Assembly (NCBI GenBank): GCA_964035545.1
Contig: OZ037766.1
Coordinates: forward strand, 2,972,501-3,036,500
Reading direction: 5' to 3'
Length of the DNA stretch: 64,000 bases
DNA from: Bugula neritina
Taxonomy: Eukaryota > Bryozoa > Gymnolaemata > Cheilostomatida > Bugulidae
The notes beneath the pieces were generated by a model. That model searched no databases, was not told where the DNA came from, and saw nothing but the letters and a program-made list of their open reading frames with translations. Position numbers and translations under genes: made by a program. This document shows, piece by piece, positions 13,612 to 26,925 of the stretch (position 1 is the stretch's first letter; every line of letters begins with the position of its first letter).

Positions 13612-15199
13612 GACCGAGATGAAGCTGGTGAAAGTTTGTCTGCTGATTACAGAGTCTTGCTAGTTGTGAAGAAAGAAGTCGGCTTAGCAATTGCTGAGTG
13701 CTTGTTAATTGTTAATTGCTGACGTAATCACAGATATAATATACACATTGGCATTTTCTTAATTTGTAAATGTGCTTCTATTACTCTCTATTAAACACTG
13801 ATGAGCTCACATTAACATCAATGCATGTGCGCAATCATGTTTTTGCAGTAATTTCTTTTGGGAACCCAAAGACTATAAACAGAGCCACAACATAACTTAT
13901 CTTTATTTAATCTTATAATTATTATGTTAATAAATTATAAATATTAATATACTTATATATAATTATATTATTGTACGCGTGCTCACATGCTGTTTTAGGT
14001 GAGAGCTTTGGCGCTGGCGTTGAAAGCAATCCAATTTTTGTTATTTTATGTAAAGCTTAACTTTTTTCTTTGTACATTTTTTATTTTGTTGAATTATTAA
14101 ATTAATTAATTAAATATAATTATGGCATCGTGCTGTGTTCGATTTCATAATTCAATTTCGTAGTCGTATTATGTAGAATTTAGCATCTGGTTACCGATCT
14201 CACATTACTGTACAATATTCTTTCCACCAACTCATACAGTTGTTGCATATTTCTTTATTACATTGATATTCTTGTATTATAATTATATATTTCAGACATG
14301 TATGTCCTTTAATAAGTAATAAAAAACATCACATTGTCACAAAAAGCAATTTTTATTAATCCCACCTAAATAAACTTTCAACAAGATTAACTTGCAACAG
14401 TTGCATTAAGCCCATGTACCTCCAAACAACTATGGGATTCTTTTTATTACATAACAATAATTGTATTATTTATCATGTATGACGATATATTGAGCAATAT
14501 TTTTAACCTGACTTTTGCAAACTTGATTTGTATATAAATACAACAGCAGCTTTGATGTTTTCTTGATGCAGATAATCTGCTTGCCAGAATTAATCAAAAG
14601 CACTCTTTGTATAGAACTTCAACTCTCATATATTTATCTTCACATCAAAAACAACTTATTATATGGATGTATATAATTGCTAGCTAATCTATAGTATGCT
14701 AGAAATATAATAGTTTGAATATACCTATATATCATTTAATTGTATATTTCTAGGTAGTCACATATAGAAATATATAATAATAATATATTACATATAGATC
14801 AGTAAAACAATATTCAAAAATAAATGATCAAATTATTAAAACTACTACCAAAATATATTATAGAAGAGTGAATCGGTATTGCATATTATGGAAGTGAATA
14901 TATATATATATTAGCAAACATTTGTAGAGTGAATAGTGGGTGGTAGACAACAACACACTAACTACTGCATCAAACTTAATTGCTAAAATTAACAACTGAA
15001 TAAACATTACTTGGAAAAAGTTGCTGTAAACTTTAATAAATGTCAAATTGTATAGAAAACATAGAGCCATCCACATTAAGGAAAAAATAAAAGGTCAGTT
15101 TGTAAAATGTTATTGCAGCCATTATTGCATGGAACAGAAAATTAAAATTCTTATTCGTGAATTTTGCGAATTTTTCGTTGAAAATACGGTACGCCGGAG
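13612..15199. other. convergent 3' regions of ETS gene and TBCEL-A
   Basis: The two flanking genes converge here, so this region holds both 3' UTRs. A plus-strand AATAAA at 13929 and a minus-strand AATAAA (tttatt at 14352) are candidate cleavage signals. Otherwise it is AT-rich with short TA-rich runs and no recognisable gene. Confidence 0.5.
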
Positions 15200-18100
15200 T
15201 TATCTTTTCTTTAATGGGGGTTCTTTAGTAGGAGTCGGAGGGGAACTGGAATCGCTAGAGTCGCTGTCCTTCCTGGGTGATCTCTGGGACTGATAGCTGC
15301 TCTTTCTGGGTGGCATGTAAGACTGACACTTGACAGGACTTGAGCCTGGGGACTGACACGGGCTGGCAGGCTCTATGTGATCACAGATCAGCGTCTCTCC
15401 ATCGCGAAAGTTCAACGCCCAAACAAACCTATTATTGGTTCTTATTTCAGTTGGTCCTTGACATTTGTCATCGTGATAAAGTCGAAACTTTTTAGACCCA
15501 ACGAATTTTCTCAGCGAAGTCTTTAGTTGGCCTAAGTAAGAAATTAAACATCATAAAACATATGGAATCTTTCGTCAATGTGACACAACGAAATTTAAAA
15601 ATTCAAGCTTCACTTTCATTGCATTTCTAATAGAATGGTTGAACCAAGCAAGCGATTAACAATTGAATATACAAAGTTGTCTGTCCAACAAAAATTAAAA
15701 TGATAAACAAGCAGATGCAAGCATGTGACATTTAAGCACAAAAAACTATTTTTATTAATACTTGTTACTATTATCACTATAATTATTATTGATAAATTAT
15801 GATTACTTGCAAAGTACATCGGGTAGGACAAAGCGAGTACTAACCGATGGTTTGTTTGGTTGGAATATCAAACAGCTCTTCCCGGACGCCACAGATGACT
15901 GTCATGGACACAGTGCTGGCGGGTTGGAGGTTCACATTGGCCAGTGGGTCAATATTTCCATGTTTACCCACCAGCTTGTTATACCTGCAGAGAGAAGGTG
16001 CGGCTGCTTAACCTGCCAACTAAGGGGCTGATAACTCTAAATAGTGAGGTATGAGAGGAAGATAGCCTTGGATAACAAAATATGACATAAATCTGTGACT
16101 GAATTAGCTGTATTTAAAGAAGATTTTCTGTAACAAGAATTGAAAACATAGCATATCAACGCTTCAAGTTTACAGAGAATTCAAATTGCCATCAGAGTTC
16201 TCGTTTCCAGTTAAGCCTTTTTAAACATATAAATCTCCACGCAGGCTTTGAAGAGCATAATAAGACCTTATGGAACAAATATATTATAGCAACAATATAA
16301 ATTTCATATGAATAAAATACACTTGTATGATACAATATAATATTTATAATATAGATAATACATTATGAACACTATATAATACGTATAATATACTATACTA
16401 CGCGTATTATACAGATATAGAATACCACAGAGGCTTGTCAGGGATATTCTGAAAATGTCGAAGATAAACGCGCTCAGCCGTGTCTCTCTCGCTGTCGGAT
16501 ATGACGCTGCCATTGAGTCGAGACACGTGGGGAAAGTAGACAACTACCAACTGTCTTCTTTTCAGTTCATCATAATTCTAAGAAATACATAAAAATATTG
16601 AATCATTGTAAATATTGATTCAGTACAATGCTAAGATGTGACAGAGAAGTGAATTACACATCATAGTAGAGTATCATAGAGATTACGTGATCCATCACAG
16701 CGGTTTTATGACTAGCAGCAAATAAGTTGAGTTAGCACCATTGAGATATGAGCAGCCGAGGCAACTGTATTTTTACAAAGATCACAAGATTGCGCGAGGG
16801 GGGAATAAATGCTATTTTCAAGTGAGCACAACTCCCATTCATGAATTTTTGTACTAGTTTGATTACAACACATTTTTTATGACTCAGAAACTCAGTACAG
16901 AATGAGCATTAGAGTAGAAATAACCACAGCTACATACATGACTTATGTTTTAGTCATGCACTCAAAGCTGCAACTTCAAAAGAAGTAATTATAATGGTAC
17001 AAATAAAACTATTAGATATACTGGGAGTTATGCTCTCAAGATAAATCCCAACAAACCAATAGATCTACCTGCACAAGTGGTATTGAATGAAGACGGATAT
17101 CGGCAACGGATTTGATGACTGATAATTTCCCTAACTCATCCCAGTCAGATATAAATGTGTTGTTCATATTGAGAACTTGTAAATGACGAAAGGCTGCCTC
17201 ATTATCCTCCACACTCCCTGAAAGAGAACGGCTGCCAGCTTATAATCAAATCCAAACAACAACAACAACATAGAGTATTAGCAACACAACACAGTCTGTT
17301 ACAGGACAGAGGGGTGATAGGCTGATAGTCTTTGCAATACCACTAGATAGGTTGATATCACCTAGTCCAGTAACTATCACTGCATTTACAAGCTTCGCAT
17401 TATGGAGTTTTCATTCGATGTTTAGAAACAGTTGCATTGAATGAAACCGCAACCAGAGGTTCATGCAAACCACAACCACAAATTCATTCAAGCATCCATA
17501 TGCACAATATGAAGCAATGGAAATGCAGCGAATGGTCAAATTCGAAAATCCAAACACTCTTACTGTAGGAGTGTGGAATTTGAATTCCATTATTCAATCA
17601 GTTGCAATACATTCATAGAGTCTCTGCAATGTAAGATAACTTACCGCAAGTTGATATTTTGTTGTGTGCGAGTATCAGAGTGCGTAGTTTAGGGAAAACC
17701 TTGTCTATTTTGAGAACACAACTCCAATCATCAAATTTGTTCTCAGTAAGTTGTAATAGTCTGAGTGACTCGTAAGCAGGCATATTCAGCTCAATCTTAT
17801 CATAGGAGTTACCACTAAGGTAGAGCTCTTCCAGGCTACAAAAAAGATAATCTTACAACAATTAATAAATAACTGTCAATACAGCAAGTAGCTCTTTTTG
17901 AAACTTTTTTTCCAAGTTTTCTCTATGCTATACCTAAAACAGTATGGAAAAAACACTTGATGAACAATACCAGTAAAAAACTAATTGAAAAAAACACTTA
18001 AATTAAAATGACGTAGAATAGACATGTTGATGAAATATTATTTTGAAAAAATTGGCTTCAATATACAATGTATTTACATTAAACTGAATTGACTAAACTA

Positions 18101-21100
18101 TAGATTATTTTACGTACAAAAAGTGCAAAATTTGACATTTTCCGGTCTAAGTAACACAGCAAGTGACAAAAAGATTTTTCAGTGTGAAAACAACACTTAA
18201 TACTCTCATTGACTAACACAAACTCTCTGTTTACTCATTTATAAAAGAAACTTCATAGTCTGAAAACATACTTGGGTAGCACCGCCAGCAAATTCTCAAT
18301 TGTCTCCCATGTTAGGTTGGTAAAGTTTAGAACCAATTTCCTTAATCTCTCATACTTTCTAAGGCCACACGACGCTGTGAGCTGTCGCAAGGGGTTCTTG
18401 GTAAGATTCAAAAACTCCAACTTGGGGATCAGGTCTAGAATGTTCCACACCTGACAAACCAATCAACACCTGTTTTACAACCACTCAGCAAATCAACAAC
18501 TTACTTACAATTTACAAACCAATCAGCTGCGACAAGAGAATTAACGAACAGGAAGTGTGTGATGCAGACTATCAACTTACTTCTTCCCAACTTTCAATAC
18601 GATTCTGTGCTAGGTCTAACTCTTTCACATCACAGCACAGTCTAGCCACGTCATCTCTCAGTCCCGCTGACGTGATTTGGCACATGTCCAGAGTCAGGTT
18701 CTCAGGAACTCGGAAGTTGCCGGAAGCTGAATACCAGAAACAAGCATATAAGATGACTCATGAAGTAAACAGGGAGAACGACTCCAAAAACTAGTAAGTA
18801 GCAAAATTAATACATCAAACTGCATCCTGTCCCAAAGTTTTGTAGATTATCAGCAGCAGAACTAATGACAAGTTTTACTGAGCTTAATCTTAGTGCTAGT
18901 ATTTACTTAAGTGCATGATGCATGTCTGCGCCATTATGCTAGCTAAACATGACTGGGCAAAATTAGAATTATCTTCTCATTTTTAACCATTAGTCTCATT
19001 TTCGACCCTACTTTGAGCTTTTCAGAAAACATTCAACAGAATAGAGCCTGCATAGTGCATTACCTTAATTCACCTGCAGCCTACTGCAAGCCCACAGCAA
19101 TGACCTGTAGAGCAGATCTGATGGACTTATAGTTAATTAGCAGTGAAGTGCTTAAACTACCTGCATTAGTATGCTTAACTAGCTTCATTATAACTCTACA
19201 TAAACTATGCACTAGCAGCTCTAATGTCCAAGGGCATTGCCCTGCAACATTCAACTAGTAATACACCAACAGCTACACTAAGAGTAATGACCTGTTTTGC
19301 CAGGAGCGTTAGAGGCCAAGAATATCTGACAATGCATACTCTTCATTGACGAGGTGCTATATTTATTGTGCAAAGCTGAAATTAGAGTCGTATCTTTGTT
19401 CTTTCTGGCTGAAGTATGGGTATCATCTGAAATATCATAAACAATGTTGTTGTCAAAGGATATGCACATTGTACAAGCATACTAATAACGTAGTAGGCGT
19501 CATGTACACCATGTGTATCTACCCATATAATATATCACACACATACTGTACATAAACACCACCACACTACAAATTCCCAAACTGCCATATAATAGAACTC
19601 AGAAATAAAGATGCTGGCTGTAATGTAATGGGAGCAATCAGTGCACATAGTGAAGACAACTCTAACAGCACTATACTAACCCCTTAAACATATCAGTTGG
19701 GTAACTACTAGTCTATATACTAAAACATGTTTCTGAGTCGTATCAATGATGCTATGAATGAACAAGTATAATACGTGTATATATCCTTGGGCCAGCAAAC
19801 CTCTGATTTGACAAATAATAAAGACATCATTGTTATAACCTGGTTTTTTTCAATTAAATTATTATTAAATCTTTTACGAATAGTTGAATTACAATGAACT
19901 ATCTCTATTGACATCTCAATGATTCATGATCTAAAAACACACCTCTTTTTTCAATGAATCAGAGAGACAACTTCAAACCTTAAGGTGATGCTCAGATGCT
20001 CACTACTATAACATTTTGATTGCAGACGTTAGTATTTATATCATATAACAATACTGTTACCTGAATGATGATGATGTATATTTTGTATTTACTGTAACTG
20101 CATTAGTTCATTGATGTCAAGAAACTATTTTTAACTTTTTTTTGGACAAAACTGAAAATGATTTTGCCAGAATAAGCTAAGGAAAAACTACAGTTGCCCA
20201 AATGTATGCATAAACTAACTTCAAATCTCATATAACTGAGCATTAAACACAAAAAACTTTTATATATATGAAAATTTAACAAGGATTGAACACGCTGCAT
20301 CAAGGATGTTTGGTAAACCATCAACTTGAAATTTCAAAATGGTGAAAAACTGCAAATTCGCAAATTAAATTAGTTAACAAAATCCAACCACTCTTTAACC
20401 AAAGGTTTGCACAAAGTATATTGTGAGAGTAAAGTAAACAAAACCTTCACAGGTAGCTATAATTTGTGAGTTTACTGAGTCATGGTGACTAATTCATATT
20501 GTATTATCTTAATGTGTTAGAGGTTTATCAGCATGATGAAACCTATTATAAAAGCATAAAATAAAAACACAATGTATGAAGTTAAACAGCAGCAGTAAGA
20601 GAATAGAATCAATCGATACTTTGCACGAGGTGATCACAAGTACTCACTCACATTTGATTTCAAATAAATTGTTTCATCATGAATGATAGCTGTGGTGCTT
20701 ATACAAACAAACATGTTCAAACATGTGGTGTTTGTTTACAAGATGTATTTAAGTGTATTCAAGTGTTAATTTGAGTTTCCTAATCTCAAGTTTAATATAA
20801 GAAGCAGAAAAGAAAAGCTTTCTATTATATACAATTTTGGCTGCGTTTTATTTATGATATTGCAATCGCTTCCTTAGCATGGCGAATAAGTTAACGGTGA
20901 CAATTTTGAAAAAAAATCTAATAAGTATAAAAACAAGTCACTTATTAATATTATTCAATCTTAATTAACATTGTTTTACTTAAAACAAGCCAATTATTAC
21001 CTAAACATCGCTACAATACATTACAGTAGGCCTAAAACTACTGCAATATAGCACCTAAACAACTAGCAAGGCAAAACTCTATGAAATGCAAATATAATTT

Positions 21101-21233
21101 ACTCACCTAAAAACTCACTGCTGAAAGTATTTTCTTTATTTCGCTCATCAAGCTGACCTTGTGAGCGACTGCTTTTTACCATGCCAACAGGTTTTTTGAC
21201 TGCAGCAGCAGCCATTATCAATCTGGCTGACAT
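15200..21233 (-). CDS. TBCEL: tubulin-folding cofactor E-like protein, copy A
   Basis: TBCEL proteins bind and dissociate alpha/beta-tubulin dimers in the cytoplasm. They have leucine-rich repeats and a C-terminal ubiquitin-like domain, and lack the CAP-Gly domain of TBCE. Exons in minus order: 21233-21107, 19426-19292, 18726-18581, 18450-18272, 17835-17645, 17217-17069, 16577-16426, 15984-15845 and 15531-15200, in phase, for 516 residues. Diagnostic stretches are CCDVKELDLAQNRIESW, NLTWETIENLLAVLPK, LRTLILAHNKIS, VLNMNNTFISDWDEL, SRLNGSVISDSERD and KLVGKHGNIDPL. The ubiquitin-like part spans the last two exons. Two features differ from copy B: an extra N-terminal exon rich in Ala/Lys/Ser, and a tail of about 55 residues, Ser/Pro-rich and ending PPLKKR. 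An in-frame ATG at 21215 is an alternative start. The exon 2 donor (GTCATT) is weak. Confidence 0.92.
17391..17470. repeat. interspersed repeat, family 3, copy 1
   Basis: Sequence starting caagcttcgcattatg and continuing through attcgatg and cagttgcat recurs at 62136-62200 in an ACSL intron. It lies in the TBCEL-A intron between exons 17835-17645 and 17217-17069. Borders and element class are unresolved. Confidence 0.55.
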
Positions 21234-22835
21234 AGATATAGAATATATATATAGTTAAACCTATCACTTTAAATTTGGACAATAATTATAATTAAGATGA
21301 CTAAAAAAGGTTCTAGATAAAAAATTATGTCTTTTATTACTATAAAAATCAAACAGCAGTATCGAAATTTGTGTTGCATTAGATTTTCAACAGAAAATTT
21401 CAGTTTCATACCAAATAGAACATGTGCATCTTATTTTTCAATCTAAAAGTGTGATCATAATGATAAGGCCAGGTACTGATGGTAACTAAACAAAACTTAA
21501 AGCAGTTCTGATTATTGTCTTTGCAAATAGCTTATAGTTGTAATATTAGTAATTACTAACCTTTGCTTTCACCTTGAGTTTGACAATCACAATGCACTTC
21601 CTTGAAGTGACTGCAAGTTACTACTCTTCTACTGTTATAAAACTCAAAGAAAATCGTTTTCAGTTCTCTTTGTAAATTTAGTTGTATGGGAGCAAAGTTC
21701 TACGCTGAATTTTTTCATTAGTCTTAAAAGCTCAATTGGAAATCCATTTTGAATAATTACTAGATGACCAACTCCTACGAATTGTCAAATGTTAACTAAT
21801 CCTGGCTATAGGTGAAGTTACTACAGATAAAACGCATTAACATTGTTCATGTAACAATCAAAATTAGCATAAAACAACATATAAGATAAAACAATTATTG
21901 CAATGTCTATAGGCATCTAAGTTGACCAATTTTCACTTAGCAAAAGTTACTTGCTGAATCGTTTGGGCTTAACTAATGTAGGCAATGATTTGGCAAACAT
22001 GCAATAGTAGTCACGTGGTAGTATTTACAAATATACTGACCTATATTCGTCGACAACTAATCATGAGTAAGATGTAATGTAAACATTACAGCGTGAGTGT
22101 TTAATTATTACATCGCTAGGCTTACAGTAAGCCAACAAGCCACATATTTTGGACTTTTGAAGCCCGTCGATATACAATTTTCACAAAAAAAATAAATTTT
22201 TAATTCAACCAACCTGCTTAAAAGCGATATTGAAATTTGAAATTTTTAGGCTTGGCTAGTTGTTGAAGTCAGACCAGCTGATCACTTTGAAAATGTGCAC
22301 TTTCGGCACATGCGTACACTGTAAGCGTGCGGAAACTACTTTAATTATTTAGCTACGTCGGTATGGCTTATACATTGTCCGAAAACTTACTGACAACACT
22401 CCGGTTATCCAAAAGGCATTTAATGCAAAGATAAATCCAAATTGTGAACTAGCCAGTTTGAGTATTGTAGGCTGTAGCATTAACAATGGTTCCACTCTAC
22501 TTCAAAATTTAATAGCAAGATTTATTTTAATTGTTCAATAAAAACAGTCGTCATAAAATCACAGCACATAAATCAACAGAATGTGCAATAAAACTTAACA
22601 TATTGCAAAAGGACAGAATTTATGAAAAATAGCAGCTTTAGTATAATGCTGAAAACAAATTTATAAAAAATAAATTATTTTAAATTTGATTTTGATATTA
22701 AACATGGGTCCGTATATGATTGCTCAAGAGCATTGATGTAGAAGTTAATAAAATACTTTGGGCATTTGTTATATTGAAAATATAAATAAAAATAATATTT
22801 AAACTTTAAAGCTTAGTTTTCACAGTCTTTATAGC
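21234..22835. other. region between the two TBCEL copies
   Basis: This holds the presumed promoter and leader of TBCEL-A and the 3' region of TBCEL-B. A minus-strand donor-like CTCAAG/GTGAAAG lies near 21570. A palindromic E-box-like GTCACGTG lies near 22011. A locally CpG-richer stretch is at 22260-22380. A minus-strand AATAAA at 22521-22526 is a candidate TBCEL-B poly(A) signal. No further coding frame was seen. Confidence 0.4.
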
Positions 22836-25800
22836 TTATTTGAAGCAAATCAGCTTATCTCCATCCTCTAAACAAAAAGAATAGACCATACGACTCCCAG
22901 AATATGAGAATATCTGCTTCTTTGTACATCCTTTATGCTCATAAAAAAGTCTAAAATTTTTGAACCCAACTATTTGTGCCAAAGTTTTTTTCAGGTCCGC
23001 TAAAAAAAGACATAAACTGCAGTTGGTAATTGAACGTAGTGGTAAAACCAAAATTACATAAACATGGTCAATAATTGAACATAATTATTAATTGATCATG
23101 ATTTAAATTGATGAATATTTATTTTTGATAACTTAACACAATTTTTAAGCAAACGTAACTAATAATGAAACCTAATTAATAATAAAAGTTAATTAATAAC
23201 AAGAAGTAAATAAGAAATAAATACAATAGATAATTTAAAATGCTAGTTTAAAGAGTAGTACCTCAGCCAAAATTGCAAAATAAAAACTTTTGATTTGAAT
23301 ATTTTACATATAAAGCAACATTAACACACATTTCTTTTGTTCACACTGTCTAACAACTCACATATCTTTTGCTTGGTCGGAACATCTATAACTTGTGACG
23401 AGTCTCCATGCTCCACGGTTAGAGCAACTGAAAATGGCGGCTCCAGACTAATATCGGCCAGTTCTTGGAGTGGTCCATGTTTAGCTAGCAACTCTGAGTA
23501 TCTGTACATATAAATAACATAATCTAGATAAAATGTATCTCCATAGGGCTGAGAGATTTGTTAATAGCAAAATTGTTTAACAGTTGCCAACTTAAGCTGT
23601 GATTCTTAAAAATTTAAATATCAAGAAGTCTTAACTCATACATTTTTTTTAAATTCTCATTACAAAAATAGGAAATTTAGAATTTAGTGGACACATCTTT
23701 TTTGCAGTGCAAACAGTTTCATGTTGAGCAAATTGAGTAGATCTAAACTCATAACCTGATAAATAATTACATTTTCTACAAAATCTGCAACACAATGCGT
23801 TATAGATTACATAGCAAAACTCATGTATAGCAAAAAGATAAAGTTTAAAAGGTTTAGCAAACTTTTGTAAATTCTTGCTATGATTAAAAAGTATATATAT
23901 AATATATGTTAAGGTAAACAGCGGCTTGCCAATTCAACTCCTCGCAGAGCAAAGTCAGATAAAACAGTGAATCAATTTTATTAATTTTAATTTTTTAATC
24001 AATTTGATCAATTTATCCAATTTCCAAATACACACTTCACAATTTTCATATAAACACTAGCCATAATAGACAGTTTCATTTTTCTATAGTTTTCAAAATT
24101 TTCCCTCAAATGAAGCCTAACAATTTATAGCAATTTAGTCTCAAGAACTCTAATGAGGGCAGTGGCTGTTTCTCTTGTTCCAACAGCAGCCACATGCAAC
24201 AATAAGGATTCTGTATTTAACTACAAAGCTGATAAATGACTACCTCACTGGCTTCAATTCTATGTGCTCAAAATGCCGAAGATAAACTGTTTCCGCGTTC
24301 TTCAATTCTTGAGAGGCCAAAGAAGTACCATTCACCAGGTGCAGGTGTGGAAAGTGAACAGACAGCAGCTGCATTATCTTACGTCTGTCTTTTATACCCT
24401 GAAATGCCAATAAGATACTCAACTCTAAAAGTTTTATCAAGAAAAAGTATCTCAATACTGTCTGATTATTGGTCGCAGCACACTTTATTGAGGTAAGTGC
24501 AGCAATGGAGAAATTGAGAAAAACCTGTGTTCTAAATTAGAAATGTAGCATAGGAAGCTATGTTCTCGCAAGAATTTCAACCTTCGCCCCAAACCAAAAT
24601 TTAATAATAAAATTAAGGAGCTTAGGCTTTTCCAATTTCTCCCAACTGCTCCTAAATGACTTTATTAGCAAAAAATAGTTAAAAACTTTCTTTATCAGAT
24701 TTTCCATAATGTTAATATTGTTATCAGTGATTAGAGTCCAAGGTCCTACACAGTGCAAGACTAGTAAAGGGGAGAGGGTAGCATATGCACCTTAATAATG
24801 GGTATAGCAGCTAATCTGATGTCAGAGAGGGACTTGAATACTGATAGCTTATCTAGCTCATTCCATTCAGCTATTTGAGTGTTGTTCATATTGAGAACTT
24901 TCAAGTGACTCAACAATGACTCATTCTCTTCCACACTTCCTGTAACAGCCATAAATAATTCATAAATAATTTAAAATCAAAATTTGATAAAATAATTATT
25001 AAATCATAAATATATTTTCATCAATAATTTGAAATCAAAATTTAATAAAATAATTATTACATTAGTTTTAAAAGACTAATAATAAACATTCAGAAATTAG
25101 TATAATTTACCGCAAGTTGATATTTTGTTGTGTGCGAGTATCAGAGTGCGTAGTTGAGGGAAAAATTTGTCTATATCGAGAACACAACTCCAATCATCAA
25201 ACTTGTTCTCATTAAGTTGTAATAGTCTGAGTGACTCGTAAGCAGGTATATTCAGGTCAATCTTGTCGTAGGAGTTACCACTAAGGTAGAGCTCTTCCAG
25301 GCTATAAAATATACAAACAAAACTGCAAATGAAGATAAAAAATTTGGCTTTAAATATTGCTCAGAAAAATAAAATATTATACTTTGGTAAAATAGTAAAT
25401 ATTATACTTTAGTAAAATAGTAAACAGTATACTTTGGTAAGACAGTAAGCAAGTTTTGTATTGTCTCCCAGGTTAGATTAGTAAAGTTCAAAGCAAGTTT
25501 CTTGAGTGTGCTGTATCTTGCATTCGGCGCAGAGTTTAGCTGTGATAGAGGGTTTCTCGTAAGATTTAGAAATGTTAACTTGTGAAGCGAGACTAATATT
25601 AAAAAGACCTACAAACATTACACCCAATCAAAAGTTCTGATATCACAACAGAAACAGATTACAGTATAGTATTTAGAAATATAATCACAAAATTCGAACA
25701 TAATTGCTAATGCTCAGTCAGATAAAGCTAAAGAAAATAAAATTTAATAAAACAGAAACTTAAAAATCTTAATTATTTTTGGTTCAGAAAAAATATATCA

Positions 25801-26444
25801 CGAATGCATATAAAATCCATTGCTGTTTAATTAACAACTGCTGTAAAAACAAGAAGTCAAAAACTGTGGCACAGTAGAGTCTCGGAACCAAAAGCCGTAG
25901 CATCTGAAAACTAGCAGCATACCTCATCCCAGCTACTGAGCAGATTGTCAGCGAGGTCCAACTCTTCAACATCCGCAGACAACTTCCCAAGATCCTCAGG
26001 GTTTCCTGCACACGTGATGCCAAACTGTTCCATTCCCAAGCTTTTAGGTAACCTGAGTTGCCCTTCTAGAGAGAAAATACAGCTACTGGAACAAAACTCG
26101 ATGTATACATGTACCAAATACAGCTGCTAAATAAATTAATAAATAAAAATATATTAGTCGAACTGACGAACTCACACACAATTTTCTCAAAACCCAAATA
26201 CAATATGAAAACGCAAGTCAAACTTATCACAAGTTTTTCCACCAAAACACGAGTCGATTTTCCTTAAGATGAAACATTTGCTTTATAAAAACCACTAAAT
26301 TAACTAAATCTTACCAACATGGCCCGGTGCACTTGATGAAACATAAATCTGACAAAAGCTATCTTCAACGGGAGTGTCATCATCATATTTGTCATGTATG
26401 GCAGACACCAATGACTTGGAGTTGGAGCAAGTTGGTGATTCCAT
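22836..26444 (-). CDS. TBCEL: tubulin-folding cofactor E-like protein, copy B
   Basis: Second, tandem TBCEL gene, in the same orientation as copy A and with matching introns. Exons in minus order: 26444-26315, 26065-25923, 25608-25433, 25301-25111, 24939-24791, 24398-24244, 23501-23362 and 22999-22836, in phase, giving 415 residues, close to the usual TBCEL length. It starts MESPTCSNSKSLVSAIHDKY. LRR stretches include DVEELDLADNLLSSWDE, NLTWETIQNLLTVLPK, LRTLILAHNKISTC and VLNMNNTQIAEWNELDKL. The ubiquitin-like end includes VPTKQKI, then GFKNFRLFYEHKG and ends EDGDKLICFK. No CAP-Gly domain is present. An acceptor six bases before the ATG predicts an upstream leader exon, perhaps ending at a CAAG/GTAAAT donor near 27440. 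The exon 25301-25111 is strikingly similar to that of copy A, unlike the rest. Confidence 0.92.
24497..24652. mobile_element. MITE-like element, family 1, copy 1
   Basis: A roughly 155-bp non-coding element in a TBCEL-B intron. Its left end (gtgcagcaatggagaaattg) and the reverse complement of its right end (gagcagttgggagaaattg) match, so it has terminal inverted repeats of about 20 bp. The centre (cgccccaaaccaaaatttaa) recurs at 30449-30612. No coding capacity and no clear target-site duplication were found. Confidence 0.7.
25376..25450 (-). repeat. triplicated exon-intron junction, 25 bp unit, TBCEL-B exon 3
   Basis: Three 25-bp units lie at 25376-25400, 25401-25425 and 25426-25450. The last contains the true end of exon 3 and its donor (accaaa then GTATACT on the minus strand). 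The other two repeat that junction in the intron. The matching TBCEL-A junction is single copy. Confidence 0.85.
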
Positions 26445-26819
26445 TTAGCCTGTCAAGTTAAATCTAAAAATGTTGGGCTAAACAAACAGGGTTGTTTCAA
26501 CCTAACGACATGATGTGAATAAGTAACACAGCATTTGCATAGTATTTCATAATTATATCATTAAATGAAATATGCATAAATAACTGATTCGAAATTAATA
26601 TGTTGAAAATAAAGTAATAACACATGCACAGACATACATTAAAAATTAAACCACCAAAATAGTATATTTTCTGCTAATATACCTACGGTAATTTTTAAAT
26701 ACTAATTTGAAATACTACTGCATGCGCATGTGCACAGGTGTACACACGAACACACAACCATACATATACTAGTCACAATAACATATATGTTATTAGTAAT
26801 TTCATATTGAGATGTAAAT

Positions 26820-26925
26820 ACGGCAGCAGAAATTTAAAAAAATACATGGCGAAAGTTTTCAACATGCACCTCAAACCATATTTTTAATGAATTAACAAAC
26901 TAAGGCTATTTTAATTTCTATGTTA
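26820..26925. mobile_element. degenerate family 1 MITE-like copy
   Basis: The order of short matches (cggcagcagaaat, then ttcaacatgcacctcaaacca, then attaacaaactaaggc, then aatttct) follows copies at 24497 and 30449, with many substitutions. This is probably an old copy. Confidence 0.45.

Noticed and set aside
15200-26444. TBCE (tubulin cofactor E itself)
   Set aside because: No CAP-Gly domain in either copy, and lengths and LRR words fit TBCEL.
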